DNA from: Timema cristinae | Taxonomy: Eukaryota > Arthropoda > Insecta > Phasmatodea > Timematidae | NCBI GenBank assembly: GCA_039000515.1 | Contig: JBCFYV010000274.1 | Span: 160,168-224,167, forward strand | Direction of reading: 5' to 3' | DNA: 64,000 nucleotides | Part shown: piece by piece, positions 21,471 to 35,400 of the stretch | Layout of the letters: each line of letters opens with the position of its first letter | How positions within the stretch are numbered: the stretch's first letter is position 1 | Position numbers and translations under genes: made by a program | The notes under the pieces: model-generated | Database searches by the model: none | What the model was told of the DNA's origin: nothing | The model's input: the letters and a program-made list of their open reading frames with translations, nothing else

Positions 21471-24400
21471 TAAAAAATGTTAAAGATTAAAATTTTAACC
21501 AAAATTTTAATTTATTATTTAAAAAAATTTTTAAAAACTTAAATTAAATAGAAAAGATAATTTTTTTTTCACTAAATATAAACATTTAAAATCACAAAAC
21601 CCTTTTCAAAAAAAGACATTAAATTTTAAAATTTTTTTTTTATAAATTGCATCCTAAGCAAAGGGGACAACCAATAAAGTGATGCCCAAGGGAAAAAGGG
21701 GGGGCGACCTTGAACCCCCCAAAATTTCCCTTTCTGGTAACAAACCCCACGAGCCCCAAACGAAAATCAACATGAGATGGCAGGGGGGGAATAAACCTGT
21801 AAAAATAAGTAATGTCAGAAAAAAAAAAAAAAAACAAAATTTTCAAAAATTTAAATTTTTATAATTTTTTTAAAGGGGTGGCGGTCAATTAGATCTTTAA
21901 AAACCTTTTTAAAAAATTTTAAACAAAGTTTTTTTAAAACGGATGGGAAATTTTTGAAAAAGGTTTTTCTTGGAAAAACGTTCCTTGGTGTTTTAGAAAG
22001 CAGAATACGTCACCTTTTTAGATAGGGACCCTTCAGGGAGCGATTACGGGAGAAAAAATTAAAAATTTAAAATATTTTTTGTAAATTGTTTTGTTCGAGT
22101 ATCTAAAACCCCCCCCTAGCCCCCATAAAGAATTTTTCGATATGATGTGCATCTTTCACACGAAGCTGGGTTTTTTCCTTTTTGGGGGGGGGGTACCCCG
22201 AAAAAACAAGAAAGGGGGGATGAGAAAAAAAATTTTGTTTTTTTTAATTTTTCCCTACCCAGCATAAAAAACCCCCACAATTCCATTGGAAACGACATAA
22301 AATTTAAATTATTTTAAAATTTTTTTAATCCACCAACCCCCAAAACTAAAAATTTTAAAATTTTAAAAAATTGGGTTTTTGGACCTTTTTTTGGGCGCCC
22401 CTTTTTCCCCTCCTTCAGGAAGGGGGTTTTGTTTCCCCCCGAAGGTATTAACGTTTGTTCCTTGCGAAAGGGTCTTATGGCCCTTTGGGGGTTTTTTCCC
22501 CAAGGGGGCCCCTTCAGGAGGGGTCCCGCAGAAAAAAGGGTGCAGTAAACTCCCAAAAAATTTTTTTTAACAAAAGGCCCCTTTACAAAAATATTGAAAA
22601 CCCGGGGGCACTTTAGGGGCGAAGCTCAAGTGAGTGGTATCCAATAATCACCCCAAAAAAACCCCATTAGTGCTAATTTGAAAAGGAGGGGCCCCAAAAA
22701 AACTTCTGAAAGGAAAACACAGGGGAAGGGAAAAAAAAGAAAGGAAAGAGAATAGGAAGGAGAAAAGTTTCCGCATGAGGTTTCGCCCTGCACAAAAGCA
22801 GCCCAAAATCACCTTTTAAAAAGCAGGGGGTTTCTGCGGGACTTTTTCAAAAAACCCCCCCCGAGGGTTTTTTTTTTGTGGTAAAAAAAACGGGTCCCCC
22901 CCTCTTTTTTTGTGGGAAATTTATGGGTTTCCCAAAAAATTTTTGAAAAAGGATATGAAAAAAAAAAACCATTTTTGGGAAACACCCCCTTTTTTAACAT
23001 TTCATAGTGAAATCGTCTTAATTTTTTCCCCTCTCCTGGATCTCCCCCCCCATAATTACCCGGTCCCTAAAATTAAAATTTGTTGTTTATTGTGGGAAAT
23101 ATGCCCAAGTAATCGGACACGCCCCGGGGGGGCGGACGTTAATGGGCCTACTTACGCCACGTGGCGTTTTCAGTACACCCCCAGTGCTTGAAAAGGGCTT
23201 ACAAGCAAAATTGCGGTAATTTTTGGGGGGGGGTTTTTGAAAGATTTTTAAGAGTTTTCCCCCGGGACGGACTCGGGTGTGTACATTGTGTTGGGGCTGA
23301 ACGCCTGGGGGGGAAAACCCCTGTCCCCCCTTTTGGGGGTTTTTGGGGGAAAAAAATTTTTTTTTTGGGGGGGGAAGGGTGGGGGGTTTGATCTTGACAG
23401 GATTTTTGGTTTTTGGACCCGTGTACGGTCACGGGGCCCCCATCAGCGGTACACCTTCACGGGGTTTCAACCCCGGGTTAGTGACCAAGGGCCCCCATGC
23501 CGCCCCCAAATGGACACCCCCGAAGTTCCCCTGAAGTGATTTTACGGGGCAGGACTAAAATATCGCCAACGAGGTGGGCCAACAAAAAAACACTTTTGGG
23601 GGTCGACCTTCAATTTAGGGGACCATTCCCAATGCTTTTTGCCCCACGCCCTTCTCCACTTTTCGCGCGGGATTGAACGTCATGTGAGATTTCTATTGCC
23701 CCCCTCTATCGAATATAGTATTTTTTGGGTTTTCTGTCTAGCTTGATCACAAAGAAAATACATCAAATTAAAATTTCCCAAAAAGAAATCTTAAACTGTA
23801 ATAACAATAAGAACATGGAGGGTGCAATGTTGATTTTTCACAGAAAACTACCAATTTATAAATAATTCCCGAAGGGCCAATTTAATTCCCCGACAAGGGG
23901 GAATAATTGTGCAGTTATGGCAAACCCGGGCAAAGTCGGCAAAATGAACATTTATTTAGGGAAATTAGGTTCCCAACGTTTGACCTCAGCTGAAACCGTA
24001 ACAAAAATGGGAAAATTCTCAATATGCAATTTTGGTTTTGGGAAAAATAAACTATTTGAAGAAATGTTTAAAGGAAAAGAAACGAAAAAACATAGAAAAG
24101 AAAAAACTGTTGCGGATAGGTAAAAAAATTTAAATTTATTTTAAAGGGACGTTGTTAAAAGATGATTTCAAAAAACAATAAATAATATAAAAACAAAAAA
24201 AATTACTTTTAAATACCCAACTTATGTATTTTAAATCTAACGGGAATTTTTTTTTAAAAAAAGGGGGCTCGCAATGGTTAAAAAGTATTTTGTTTGTCTG
24301 TGTAAAGATATATTCCGAGTCAATTAAACTATAATACACCATGAAACAATGACTCTTCCACAAATATTAACAGGATACCCCGACTAGTTGGATTAACCAT

Positions 24401-25787
24401 AGACTAAACATTTATTAATTATACCCGCATTTTTTAAAATACATTTATAAAAAAAATATCCTGCTTTAGCTGATTCACCATTTACTAAAACTGTGATGCC
24501 TCAACCTAATGAATTTTACAAAAAAATATGTTCTATCTTTGTTCCAAATACCAGAATTCCCTGTCCCCCCGTTTACTGCAAGTAGCGCCCCCTGTCTAAA
24601 AATTTGGGCTTATCCCCCATTCGGTACTACGTTTTTATCTTTTAATAGCTTGTGGCAGAGACTATCAGTTGAACCCCTCTGTTGTCCCCTTGCATCTGTG
24701 GTGTTGCCAGATGTTCTTGGTTTTTGTTTTTAGGCCATAATTGGAGTAGTCTCTAGGTGAAGAATTTAGGTTTTTCGTTCCCCAGAGGTTGCTCTAGTGT
24801 TTTCATGAGAGTGTAAACAAGGGGTTTTTTGTGTTACAAAACTAGGGATTTGCGGACTAAACTAAAAAATTTAGAAAGTAGGTAGGGTACGAAGAAAAGA
24901 AACACTTCCAAAAACCAACCCCCCAATTTTCTCTAATCAACTAATAGCATTAGTCGTTTTTGGTTTTTAATGTACCTAGACGAACCTTTCAATTATAGTG
25001 TCATAAATGTGATGAAAAATTTAGGGGCCCTTTTTCACTTCCATCGATGTTAACGTGAAGGCTTTACAAAACATTATAATAGAACAAAGGGGGCTATGCA
25101 AAAACGTAAAATCTTTTAAATGTTTAAAAAACCCCGGGTTTTGTAAAAAAAAAATATAATGTACCCTTGTCAATGAATAAAAAAAAAAACAATATAAATT
25201 ACTTAATTCAAAATAAAAAAACAAGTTTACAAAAAATATATCACCCCCACTCTTACTAAATATTAAGTTAAAAAATTTCTTAGTTTAATTTGTAATCTTT
25301 TTTCCCGATTTATAAAAAAAACAATAAAATTTTAAATTTATCCAACCCGAAAACAAAAAATTTTTTCGGCATTATATGTATTTAAATATTAAATAAATAT
25401 ATATAAGATTAAAAGGTAAATGTGGGGCAAAATTATTGGGTGATGGGGCTCAATTTTATTTCCCGGGTTCGTGAAATTTAAGAAATTATAAAATAATTAT
25501 TAAAAACTTAATTTTCCACACATTTGTTTTAAGCTCAAATGTACCTCTATTCACCAAATCCAAATTTAATCAGTAAGAAGAAGTTTTGTTTTTAATTTTT
25601 TGGGGCTAAACTTCCCCAAAGGGTTGGGTGGGCATTCACGACCTTATATCAAAAGGGTTACGTTTGTACAATGAGAGGAGCAGTGTGTGAGGTGGAAAGA
25701 ATTTGGGTTGTATTTTTGTACATGTATGACATTTTCACTAATTAAAATTCTCTAAATTAAAAAAGAGGCTACTTTTCCCTCGACAAG

Positions 25788-25843
25788 TGCCATTGTAGCC
25801 CCGGGTGCCCCGGTCGGGAAACCGGGGTTTCATTACAATGGTA
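25788..25843. repeat. Short inverted repeat around a GC-rich loop
   Basis: CCATTGTA (25790-25797) pairs with TACAATGG (25834-25841), with inner CCCCGG and CCGGGG arms. It could be a small foldback element or a corrupted hairpin. The noisy context limits confidence. Confidence 0.35.
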
Positions 25844-26557
25844 GCGCCCCTCACCCTTTTTGTCCCCGGGGAAATTTCCCCTAAAGTGAATAAATTTGGG
25901 TTTAATTAAAAAAATGAAATACCAAAAACAGAACTATTAAAACGTTGAATTAAAAAAGGAATGGAAAATTTTTTAATTCAAAAATGGTTTTCTTTAAAAG
26001 GCCGGCTTAAGAAGAAGGTTAGGGGAGGGTGGGGAAAAATGGGATTATCTTTTTGAAATGGGGGCTATTAACCCCGGGGCGCATGAACTCTTGGACAGTT
26101 GTATTTTGGGTTGTTGTTGGGGGAAAACAGTGGTTTTCATTGGGGCTAAGTGTACATTTAAAAAGTTTGGCGCACGTTTATTAAAATAAGATTACTTATA
26201 AAAATATTTACTTTTTAAATATTCTACTTTATTATTGAATAATAAATTTTTTTTTGAATAGTTGAACTTTAAATTTAATTAAAAATAATTCTATCTGCCT
26301 TTAAACCTACTTGTGTCAGTGAGTGTCTGTAAATTTAAAAAAAGGGGTTGCCGGGGAAGTGGGCCCAGGGTAAGATTTTGAGGTTTACTTGTTATTAAAT
26401 TTTTATTATGTTGAATAAACCAAAATTGGCATAAATATTAATAGGTTTTTCTTGTCGACCTGTAATAATTTTTAAATAACTTTTTTGTCATTTTCTATTA
26501 CCTATTGGGAGATTGCTCGGTCCTGTTTTTAACGAGTTACGATTCTAGTGGTACCAA

Positions 26558-26660
26558 TTATTATTTTTTTATTATTATTTATTATTTTTATTATTTTTTT
26601 ATTATTTTTATTATTTTTTACACCGCGTCTTTCTACCCGTTCGGGATAGCACTTACGCTA
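26558..26660 (-). mobile_element. LINE 3'-end fragment with (TAA)n-type tail
   Basis: An ATT-rich run is followed by ACACCGCGTCTTTCTACCCG, the reverse complement of the LINE end GGGTAGTAAGACGCGGTGC-(TAA)n that is seen cleanly at 60.7 kb. Confidence 0.55.
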
Positions 26661-28239
26661 ATGTGTAATGGTGGGTGATTGTGGATGAAATGAAGGACCT
26701 ACAGTTTACGTGGGATCCGAACACGGGGGGGCCTGGGGATTCCCCACAGGTACACATTACTTAATACTCAGGTTTTAGGGTTCCAGGTATTTACCCCCTG
26801 TTATAGAGGTGCTTCTCAACGATAGTTATAAATTATCTAATCATAAACCATGGGTGGGTTTTAAATTTGCAAAAAATATTTCTATGCACTTTCTTTTTTC
26901 TTGTTTTATAATTAAAAAATCACATTTTTAATTATGTATTTTTTCTGTAATGTACCTACCTTATCCTATAAAAGTAAGGGAGTTGGGTGCAATATGTATG
27001 TCAGCAGGGGGGAAAAATTTTCTCCAACATTGTGATCTTCTAAGGCAAAGGATGAAGTTAGGTTGAAGGGCGGCGCTCCCCCCGTAAAGGTTTTTTGTTT
27101 TTTCATACTTTGGATTTTCTGAATGTTCAAGCATTTCTTAGTCATGTAACCCTTTTGAAAATGGTTTGTTATGGGTGGATGGAATAAACACATCAAAAAA
27201 CTTGGACTTATTTTCATGGAGGGAAAACACAAACAGTAGTCGGCATCTCCACATGCAGTCACTAACCCAATTTTTTTGGTTTCCTTTTAAAGGATACTTG
27301 ACACCTATTCTGTCCAATCAATCCAAAAAATTTTTTTAGAAATAACCTGGGGGTAGTGACACAGTTCATATCTTCGATTATTTGGCGAAGCATATCTTTT
27401 GTGCAGCAACTCCCTCTTTTGCAATCAACGGGTTCAGACGTTGTGTTCTCGTGCATTTGATCCTAACATTTTTTTGGGGATGCTGATTTTTTTTCCTGCA
27501 GAAAAAATGAAGACATTTTTTATTTTGAACTTTCAAACATCCTTACAACTTAATGATGAAAGCGGAAGTGTACACCGCAAATATCAGGTATAGACACTAA
27601 AGAAAAAACCAAAGGAGGGGGAAAAAAAAAAAAGCAAGTGCTTTAACAAGAAATTCCTCCCCCTGGAAGAATGACAAACCCTTCCGTTCCTTAAACAAAC
27701 CCCCCTCCACCCCTGGGATCCATTTTAAAGTCCTGAAAACCCTTTGGACACCCTCAAGAGGAGATAGGGGGGGGTGTGGCAGCTTATCTGGCAAAAATCG
27801 GGACCAACACCCGGGATAAGGCAAACCCTGCCCGTCGGGGGTGGACGCTGAAGCTTTTGTTTTGGCTAATCCGCGGGCGTTGTGGCGGGGGCTTTCCGGA
27901 TGTCATTGGGACCAACTGTGTGATCCCTAACATCTTTGGGGGGAACCTGGGTGAAAAAATAGGCTAAAGCGGCCGACTACGGAAACCCCTCGGAAGGGGG
28001 GCCCCTTCCCGGTAAAATATTGCTCTTTTACGTGACTGTGTGCTCTTTGAGTGTAGGGGGGTGAAGGAGGAGGGGTGCACCCCCTTCTCCAGAATGTCGG
28101 CCCAGCACAGAATGGGGGGGCGAACCGAAACCCCACGGTCCTGTTGATGAAGGGGGCACCTAGGGAAAAACTTAGGTAAGGACTTGGTTTTAAGTATAAA
28201 GAAAGTTTTTGAAGAAATCAGATGGTCGCAAACCTTGGC

Positions 28240-29560
28240 TAAGGGTTTTTAGATTTTGGGGGCTGGTTAAACTTAAAAACACCATCCCTGCCAGAAGGGT
28301 GGTAGAAAAAGAGCCCCTCATTTTTCCCGTTATCATTACATTTTTTTGTGATCAGAGAGCAAAAGGTAATGAGTAAAAAGGGAAAACGGAAAAGGGGAGT
28401 CGAGGGAAAAAGTATGGAGTAGGGAAAGAGTGGAAAACGGCAAAGGTGAAAAAGAAGCGTCTGGGGAAAATACCGGAGGCAAGGATTTGAAAGGATGAAG
28501 TTTGGGAAAGAGGAAAAAAGGGTGAGGTGCGGAGAGTGATTGAAAGGCAAAGTGTGCTGAAAAAAAGAGGAAGGGGCATATTCCGGGAAATGGATGGAAG
28601 GGGGGGCGTAAAGACAGAAGAAAAAAAAGGGGAGGTGGGTGTTTAAAGGCAATGGCTGTGAAGTAAGGGGAAATGGCTTCAGGCCGTGGGGATAGATAAA
28701 AGTAACCTTGGTTGGATTCAGAAAAAAAGCATTTTCGTCATGGATGAGGTAATAAAATCAAAGTAAGGGGAAAAAGGACAAAAGTGAAAATTCCTGAAAA
28801 TGATAGGTGGGGAAGCGATGGTGGGGGGGGTCGTCTAAGGCAAGGATGCCCACCCCCATGTGAAACAAAAGAGGAGGGGGGGGGCTTCCCGCCACTGTCC
28901 AGGGGGGGGAAGGGGAAACCACGGAAAACGTAATGTATGTGAGGGCAGAAGGAAATCCAAAAAAAATAAATTAATATTTTTAGCACCGCGTCTTTCTACC
29001 TTTGGGTTTCACGCTTTAAGTAAATAATTTCACAATGGATTAGGAATTGGGAAAGGGTTTTTTAGAGGGAAATGAACGCATTTTTGGAGGGGAGTGGAAA
29101 CCATTTAGGATAAACCACCCCTTCACCCCACCGAATTGATCCTCGATCTCCCCCTCCCAGTGACGAGTCAACACAAAGGCGTTAGCCAAATACGCCACCG
29201 AGGCGGGTGAATCCAAAGCAGGTGAGAAAGTTAAGGGGAAAAATGAAGAAGGGAGTGGAGCCGGTATTGGGGAAAAATGTGAAGAACAGGAACTAGATGG
29301 GGGTGGTTTTTTTGGAAAAAACAAAGGATAAAATTGAGAAGCTTTTAATAGTGAGGTGTTGAAAAGGGACGGGGTTGGGGCCAAACGGTGAGAAAACCGG
29401 ACAAGGTTTAATATTTTATGCCCGAGGAAAATACGGAAAGCTATAGTGGGTGAGGAACCCTGAACATGGAGGGGTTTAACTCACGGTGGAGGGGTTTGAA
29501 TGATTTGTTTGTAGGAGAGTGTTAAAAGATAAAAAGGAGGAAAGTGCCCGGGGGTAGATA
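28240..29560 (+). other. G/A-rich, coding-like noisy segment
   Basis: Plus-strand composition is strongly G/A-rich and the frames are rich in Lys, Glu, Arg and Gly. It precedes the R1-like LINE at 29.6-32.4 kb and could be that element's ORF1. A LINE 3'-end fragment in the opposite orientation (TAGCACCGCGTCTTTCTACC near 28981) interrupts it, so the segment may be composite. No zinc knuckle can be read. Confidence 0.3.
28970..29000 (-). mobile_element. LINE 3'-end fragment (same family as 26.6 and 60.7 kb)
   Basis: TAGCACCGCGTCTTTCTACC matches the reverse complement of the GGTAGTAAGACGCGGTGCTA end seen at 60.7 kb. Confidence 0.5.
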
Positions 29561-29599
29561 CGCCCCCGGGTGATAAACATTTGAGAAAGATAGGGTAAC

Positions 29600-32440
29600 A
29601 TAGGGTGATTTTACTGTGATAAAGGGCTACTCGGGAAATGATAAAGTGTTACGGTGTCAAAATTATGGACACATGAAAAGATGTGTAATAAAGGAAAAAG
29701 GGGCAGATGGTTTTGGAGAGCATGACATTGGGGAAATGCAGGAAGGGAAAAGAGGGTTGTGAAAAGCAGGAGAAGGTAGAAAAGATGGGCCGAGGTTAGC
29801 GATTGGAATGCCTCTATGTGAAAGCGTTAAAGGCCACGTTGATAAAGATTGATTATGGTGTGTAGAAAAGAAAAGTGAATTAAGGGGGATCAAAGATAGT
29901 GATGTCGGAAATTGATTTGGGGGGGAGGGAAAAGGGGTTTTATGGGGGGGAAAAGGAGAGAACATGGGAAATTGAAGTGTTATTTAAAAGAGGGGCATTA
30001 CGGCAAAAAGACTGATAACGGATGAACAGTAGGATGCAGTGTGAGAGTGAGACCCCGGGGAACAATTTCTTATATCGAGTTATTTTAAATTCAATGAGGT
30101 GGTGAGAGAACATGGGGAGGCTGTAAAATTTTTTCATGGGGATTTAAGGGAAAGGAAATTAATTGGGCAGATGTTAAGCTAAGTCCCCCAATTATGGTTC
30201 GACCCTGTATTTGGGTGCAGGGGAGGGAGTGGGGGATTTCATTTTAGCACGATTTGACTATAGCTTTGAGTTGGTCAGGGGACGCATTGAAAATGTGGAT
30301 GGGAGGAGTGAACTTCGATGTAATGGTGACCTCCCGGGCTGTGATAAATCAAAGTGGGGGTAACGTTGGTGCGGTGGAATCTCCACAGGGTTATAACGTT
30401 AAAAGGTTTTGAGAGTGGGAGGAAGAGGAGAAGAGGTTTTGCCGAGGTAGGGCATATAAAGAAAACAGATGGGCTTGGGATATTGGACGGTAGAAGGAAA
30501 GGACGAATGATTGAAGGAGCAATGGAGTGGAAGGAAAAGCGAGAGAGATGAGAGAGGTATCCGGGTTTGCGAGGGGGGAAACCCAAAGGAAGAAAGAAGG
30601 TTAAGGAACTGGTGGGCAGGGAAATCCCTGTCTAAAAAATTTTAGAAAAAGGTTGAACAGGGGATGGAAAACCGCAAAAAATAGAGGTAGGATCTACAGG
30701 AAGTGGGGGGAAAGAAGAATAGATTTGTAAAAGTCGAAAGAAAAATGGGAAGGGGAAAAAAGTGAAAAGGGAAGGCGCGGAAAGGGTTTATGGAGCGTGA
30801 AAATTTAATGATCTTAGGTAAAAGGGTATAAGTTTATTTTAGATAATTTAAAAGAATAGGTGTTGAGCGGGTTTTTAAAAAAGAAAGGAGAAGGACACTT
30901 GAGAGTAGATTAACGGTGAGTTGCTTTGGAAGGTCTATGCGGATGATGATCTGGGCAGAAACGCAATGCCATCGGGAGGTTAAAGGGAAATCAAGGTACC
31001 CCTGATGGTGGTTTTATGAAATTATTCAGAAGGAAGAGGTAAGGAAAATGGTAAGACAATAGGAATAAAATGTACAGGCTGGGATGGGATCGAGTGGAGT
31101 GGGTTTAAAAAAGGATTTTGAAGTGGTAAGGAGACAAAAAGGTGATAATGAATGTATGCGAGGAGGGAAGGGTTTTTGAGGTATAGAAAAGAGGTGATTA
31201 AAAAAATTTCTGAAAGGAAAGGATAAAATTTCCCTTTAAACTGAAGTCTTTAGAAGGTTACCCTACTAAAAGTTTGTGAAAGGGGGCTAAAAGACGATTT
31301 CGGGTGACTGAAAACATCTAGAGGTATAGCTTCTCTAGTGAGAGGCAAAAAGGTTTAGAAAAGAGTTCGTACGGTAGTGCAATAATACTATGGAATATAG
31401 GTGGATAGAAGGAGGAAAATTCGTGACGGGGGGGTTCCTTAACATCTCGGGGGAGTTTGATTGCGTGGTGGGGGGGAAAGATCTTTAAAAATGTTAAATG
31501 AAGTGGACGCCCGGAAATCTTGGAAAGGGTTTTTGAGGATATTTTAAGAAGAAGATAACGTAGTATTTTGGGGAAGGGATAAAGACAAAGAGCCCAAAAA
31601 GGGGTGCCACAAGTTTGATGTTAGAACCTTTATATGAAAAAGTGATTTCAATTTTTCAGCCGGGCTATGGGCAGGTATGAATTAACCGTATGTTGATGCA
31701 TAAAGTGTTTAAGGGGAGATCAAGGGGGTTTAAATGTGGAAACAAGGCAAGAGAGGGCATTTAGAGAGTTTTTAAAATGGGGTAAGAAGGGAAAGCTGGA
31801 TTTTTCTTAAAGAAAAATGTGATGTTGAAAGGTTTAAAAAAATTAAAGGGGCCAAGTGTAAGAAAACGGAAGATGGGGAAAGTTGTGGAAAGTTAAAGTA
31901 TATGGGGGTAAAGGGTATACGAAAGTAGAGATTTTTGGGACTACGTGAGAGAAATGTTGAGAAGGGAAATAAGTATTCAGAAATGGAAGGAGGAAAGGCA
32001 AATTGGTTAAGTTGCGGGGCACGAAGACGTGTTAAAGGTTAGTGGAAACGTATGAGTATGGGTGTGAAATTTTGGGGGAAGTGGCAAAAGAGGTGTATGC
32101 GAACACATTTAGGAGGACGCAGATAATTGCACCCTCCTATACGCCTTTGTACCACCAAAGAGATTTTTAGACAACCAGTACAGCTGGGGTACTGCAAAAA
32201 AATTGCTGATCCAAGAGGAGGAGAAAGGAATAAAGGAAGGATATGCAAAGTTGTAAGTAAGTAAAGTAAAAAGGAAGGAGATAGAGTGGCAAATGAGTGA
32301 AAGGGTGGAGAATTTAGAGAAACCTCAAGTAATTTTGGTATAAAAAGAGGGTAAGAAAGAAAGGTTGTACAGACCACAAATCACCAAGTGTAAGTGTTAA
32401 AAAGGGTATTATGATAATTGAGGTGTTTGGGTTAAGAGAG
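29600..32440 (+). pseudogene. R1-like LINE ORF2 seen through sequence noise
   Basis: Plus-strand motifs appear in correct order although frames break constantly. RWNLHR is near 30373, a typical post-endonuclease string. The motif A region reads as NISGEFDCV near 31441, against VDISGAFDN in the clean R1 copy. The thumb region reads REFLKWGKKGKLDFS near 31765. KYMGV near 31897 stands for the conserved KYLGV. The palm FADD box cannot be read. The G/A-rich codon style matches R1-clade ORFs such as the copy at 1.9-4.7 kb. Whether the real copy is intact cannot be judged from this sequence. Confidence 0.55.
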
Positions 32441-35400
32441 GGAAAAGGGTTGTGTTAATTATAGAGTGAGTCAGGATGCATGGGATTCGACCCCGGACTG
32501 TGTAAGATATGAAGAAACAAGAGGGGAAGATTAAGGCTGCTTTAGGGAAAGGTTGAGATGAAGATAAAATTGGTGGGGTTAAGAAGTATATTAGGCATTT
32601 GGAGGATCTAATTGGGTTGGAAGGGGAATTAAGGGGGAAAAGGGGAAGGGAGTATGAGTAGAAACGATGTGTGGAAAGTAAAAGCAATAAGATAAAGGAG
32701 AAAAAGTGGGTTGAGTGATCACGTGTGGGGGTCGACATGCTCCTGCCAGTTTATATTAGTTAGAGGTGGTATGGTAGTAGTAGAAGGATACAACTTAGGG
32801 GAAAGAAAAAGGCAGGGAGGGTGTAATAGTGATGAGGCCAACAGCCCCTTTTTGGGGTTGGGAGTGCTTGGGCCCCAAAAAGGCAATGGTTACGAAAACC
32901 AGGTGGGGGCCTCTTGGGTCCCCCCTGGGGAACGAAAGGGGAAATTTAATTAAGTCCGGACAGAATCTGTTTAAGTTTGTCGTCCCCCCGGAACCCCACC
33001 CCCCCTATGGTGAACCCCATGCATAAGGGGCCCCAACTTTTGTACATGGGCGAATTGTGCGGGGTTCTCTCTGTCCTGCGTCCATGGTTGTGCTTGCTTG
33101 CGAAATGTTCAAAGCTTGTATGCGTGTGTTGGATGGGTCAAGCAAAAGGGGTTAAGGATCAGTAGTCACGTCGGGGGGGGGATAAGAAGGAAGGCGGCGT
33201 TTTTAGCACATTTATGCCTCGAAAAATTTTTTAAGCCTACATTACTAGGCAAAGTGACAAAGCTTCTATTTAAAAGTTTTTTCACTTTATCTAGGCAAAT
33301 AGTAACTACCGTTAAATTGTTAATTGTGCACAATAACGGTTACCCCATTAGGTAACTTTTCATCCGTTTGGAAGACAAAAAATTACAATAAAGGATTAAA
33401 AAGAGACAAAAAAAAAATTTTAAAATTAAAATAAAAATGTTAAAAAAAATCTCAAAGTGAGATCAAATCCAAATTAGTCATAAGTGATCAAATGCCCTTT
33501 AAAAATTGCCCGGTGTATTAAAAGGAATAAAAATTGCTTCATTCCGCATTTTCACGTAAAAGAAATTTTGCCCCATGTGGAGCCTTGTCACGTTCCTCGC
33601 TCTTTTAGATTTTTGTAAAAGAGGGCACCCCCAGTCCTCCCCATGGCCGCAGTTGTTCTGAGAAAAACCGAAAAAACACGTCGTGCCGGTGCGTTAAGGG
33701 GGCCCAAGCCAAAAAATAGCCCCTTTTTGATATAAAAAACAGACAACCAAAATCCCTTTTTGGGTGCCCGGTCGGGGTTAATTCACTGAAAGACCCCATG
33801 AAAAGGGAAACCAGCAAAAGGCAAAACCCGGGTTTTAAAAAAACAATTTTTAAAAATTTTTCCAAAAAGCATCATGGAAAACGTGAATGAAAACAGAACG
33901 GTCAATTACGGGATACAAAACAAACAAATTTTTTTTTGCTTTAAATTAAGCCGTAAAAAATATTGGATTCTCAGATAAACCAAATTTAAAAATTTTAAAA
34001 ACCCTTTCCCAGCAAAGGAAATCCCCCGGGAAATCCAAATTTCTAAATCCCTGTAAAGGTCATTTTAAAGGGCCTTTATTTTAATGTAAAGATCGTCACC
34101 CTTGGAAACTTGGCAAGAGAAAAGGCATTGAGATAGGCTTACTTTCAAGGAAAAGTTTGACCTAAAAAAGTGAAATAATCTCCGGGAAAAACTATCCGAG
34201 ACGTGTTTTAAAGACTGATAGCATGGGATTCCAAACCCGCCTTCAATTCACCATTTGGTTTAATTTAAGACCCTGTTTTAGGTGGAAAACCAGTACGATT
34301 TTAATGGGGAGTGGCTGCAAAAATGCGGTCTAGACAGTGATTTCGAGCTTTTACTGGGGGGGACACACGAAAAAATTCTCAAGATATTTTGTTGACTAAA
34401 TAATTTGTGTTATTTCCCCCAAATCCTAGGACAATATGAAAGTTTTTTTTAAAAAAATTGAAAAAAAATATAAAAATAATGGTGCTCTTAAAACTTGATT
34501 TTAAAAAAGATCCCTTTTATGACTCGAATTTTTTTTTGCAATTTTTTTTAAAATAGAATTTGGATTTCGACTATCAAATTAACTTTTTTTTAGTTTGTAA
34601 TTTGTTTGTTAAATTTTTGTACAAACATTTTTTCTTGGAAAATAAGCATTGCTGTCTATTCTAATAAGTCCATTAATTGACACCGGGGCGCAAAACTTCT
34701 ACCAAGATACGCAAGCATGTTTTATCTTTACGTTTTTGTTTTTGGCTCGTCACGCATGCGCTGCCCCTCTTTGGGGGCCACCCCTTCTTGCGCTGTCATT
34801 ACGGACGGGTTGGATGTATCTCCCCTTTTCCCCTCTCTTCTGTATTGGTCCAAGTCGGGGGTTTGGTTTTTGTAGGGACGGGGCTAATTTTTAAAAGACA
34901 AAACGTTTTATTGTCTTGTGCTGACCGTGACTAACTCTTTATTCTCTACATTTTTTACAGCAAACCTCATCAGCCTTGGGCGCTATAGCGTTTTGGGAGT
35001 CGATAACGGGGTGTGGAGTTGCCGCCCCCCAAGTGGGGGATGCAAACTCAGTCCTTTAACCCTTTGGGGGGGACAACTTGCGCTTGGCTGCCCTACCGCC
35101 AGAATTAGGATAAAAAAGTATGGCTTGGGAAATTTTTTTTGTTACTGCCCAAAAGGGGTGGGTTTAACTGAACCATTGATGGGGCTGTAGTCTTTGTCAA
35201 ATTACTTCCTCTATTATGCGTGGTTCTTTATTGATTTAAAAAATTAGCTTTTGTTTACTAGATTGTGAGTTGTTAGGCCTGAAGTATAGTATTAATGCTA
35301 GTTAGGGTCCCCCGAGCCCATTGTTTTTTTTATTAAAAAGTTTTAAAGTGTACTTAAATTTATAGGGAAAGGTACCTTTAAAAAAACCCAGCCCTTGGGG

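Noticed and set aside
23161..23539. Overlapping open frames rich in Gly, Pro and Phe
   Set aside because: Composition comes from runs of G, C and T in the noisy block; no motif in any frame.
34649..35190. Overlapping plus-strand frames with hydrophobic segments
   Set aside because: No domain or splice evidence; hydrophobicity follows from T-rich runs.
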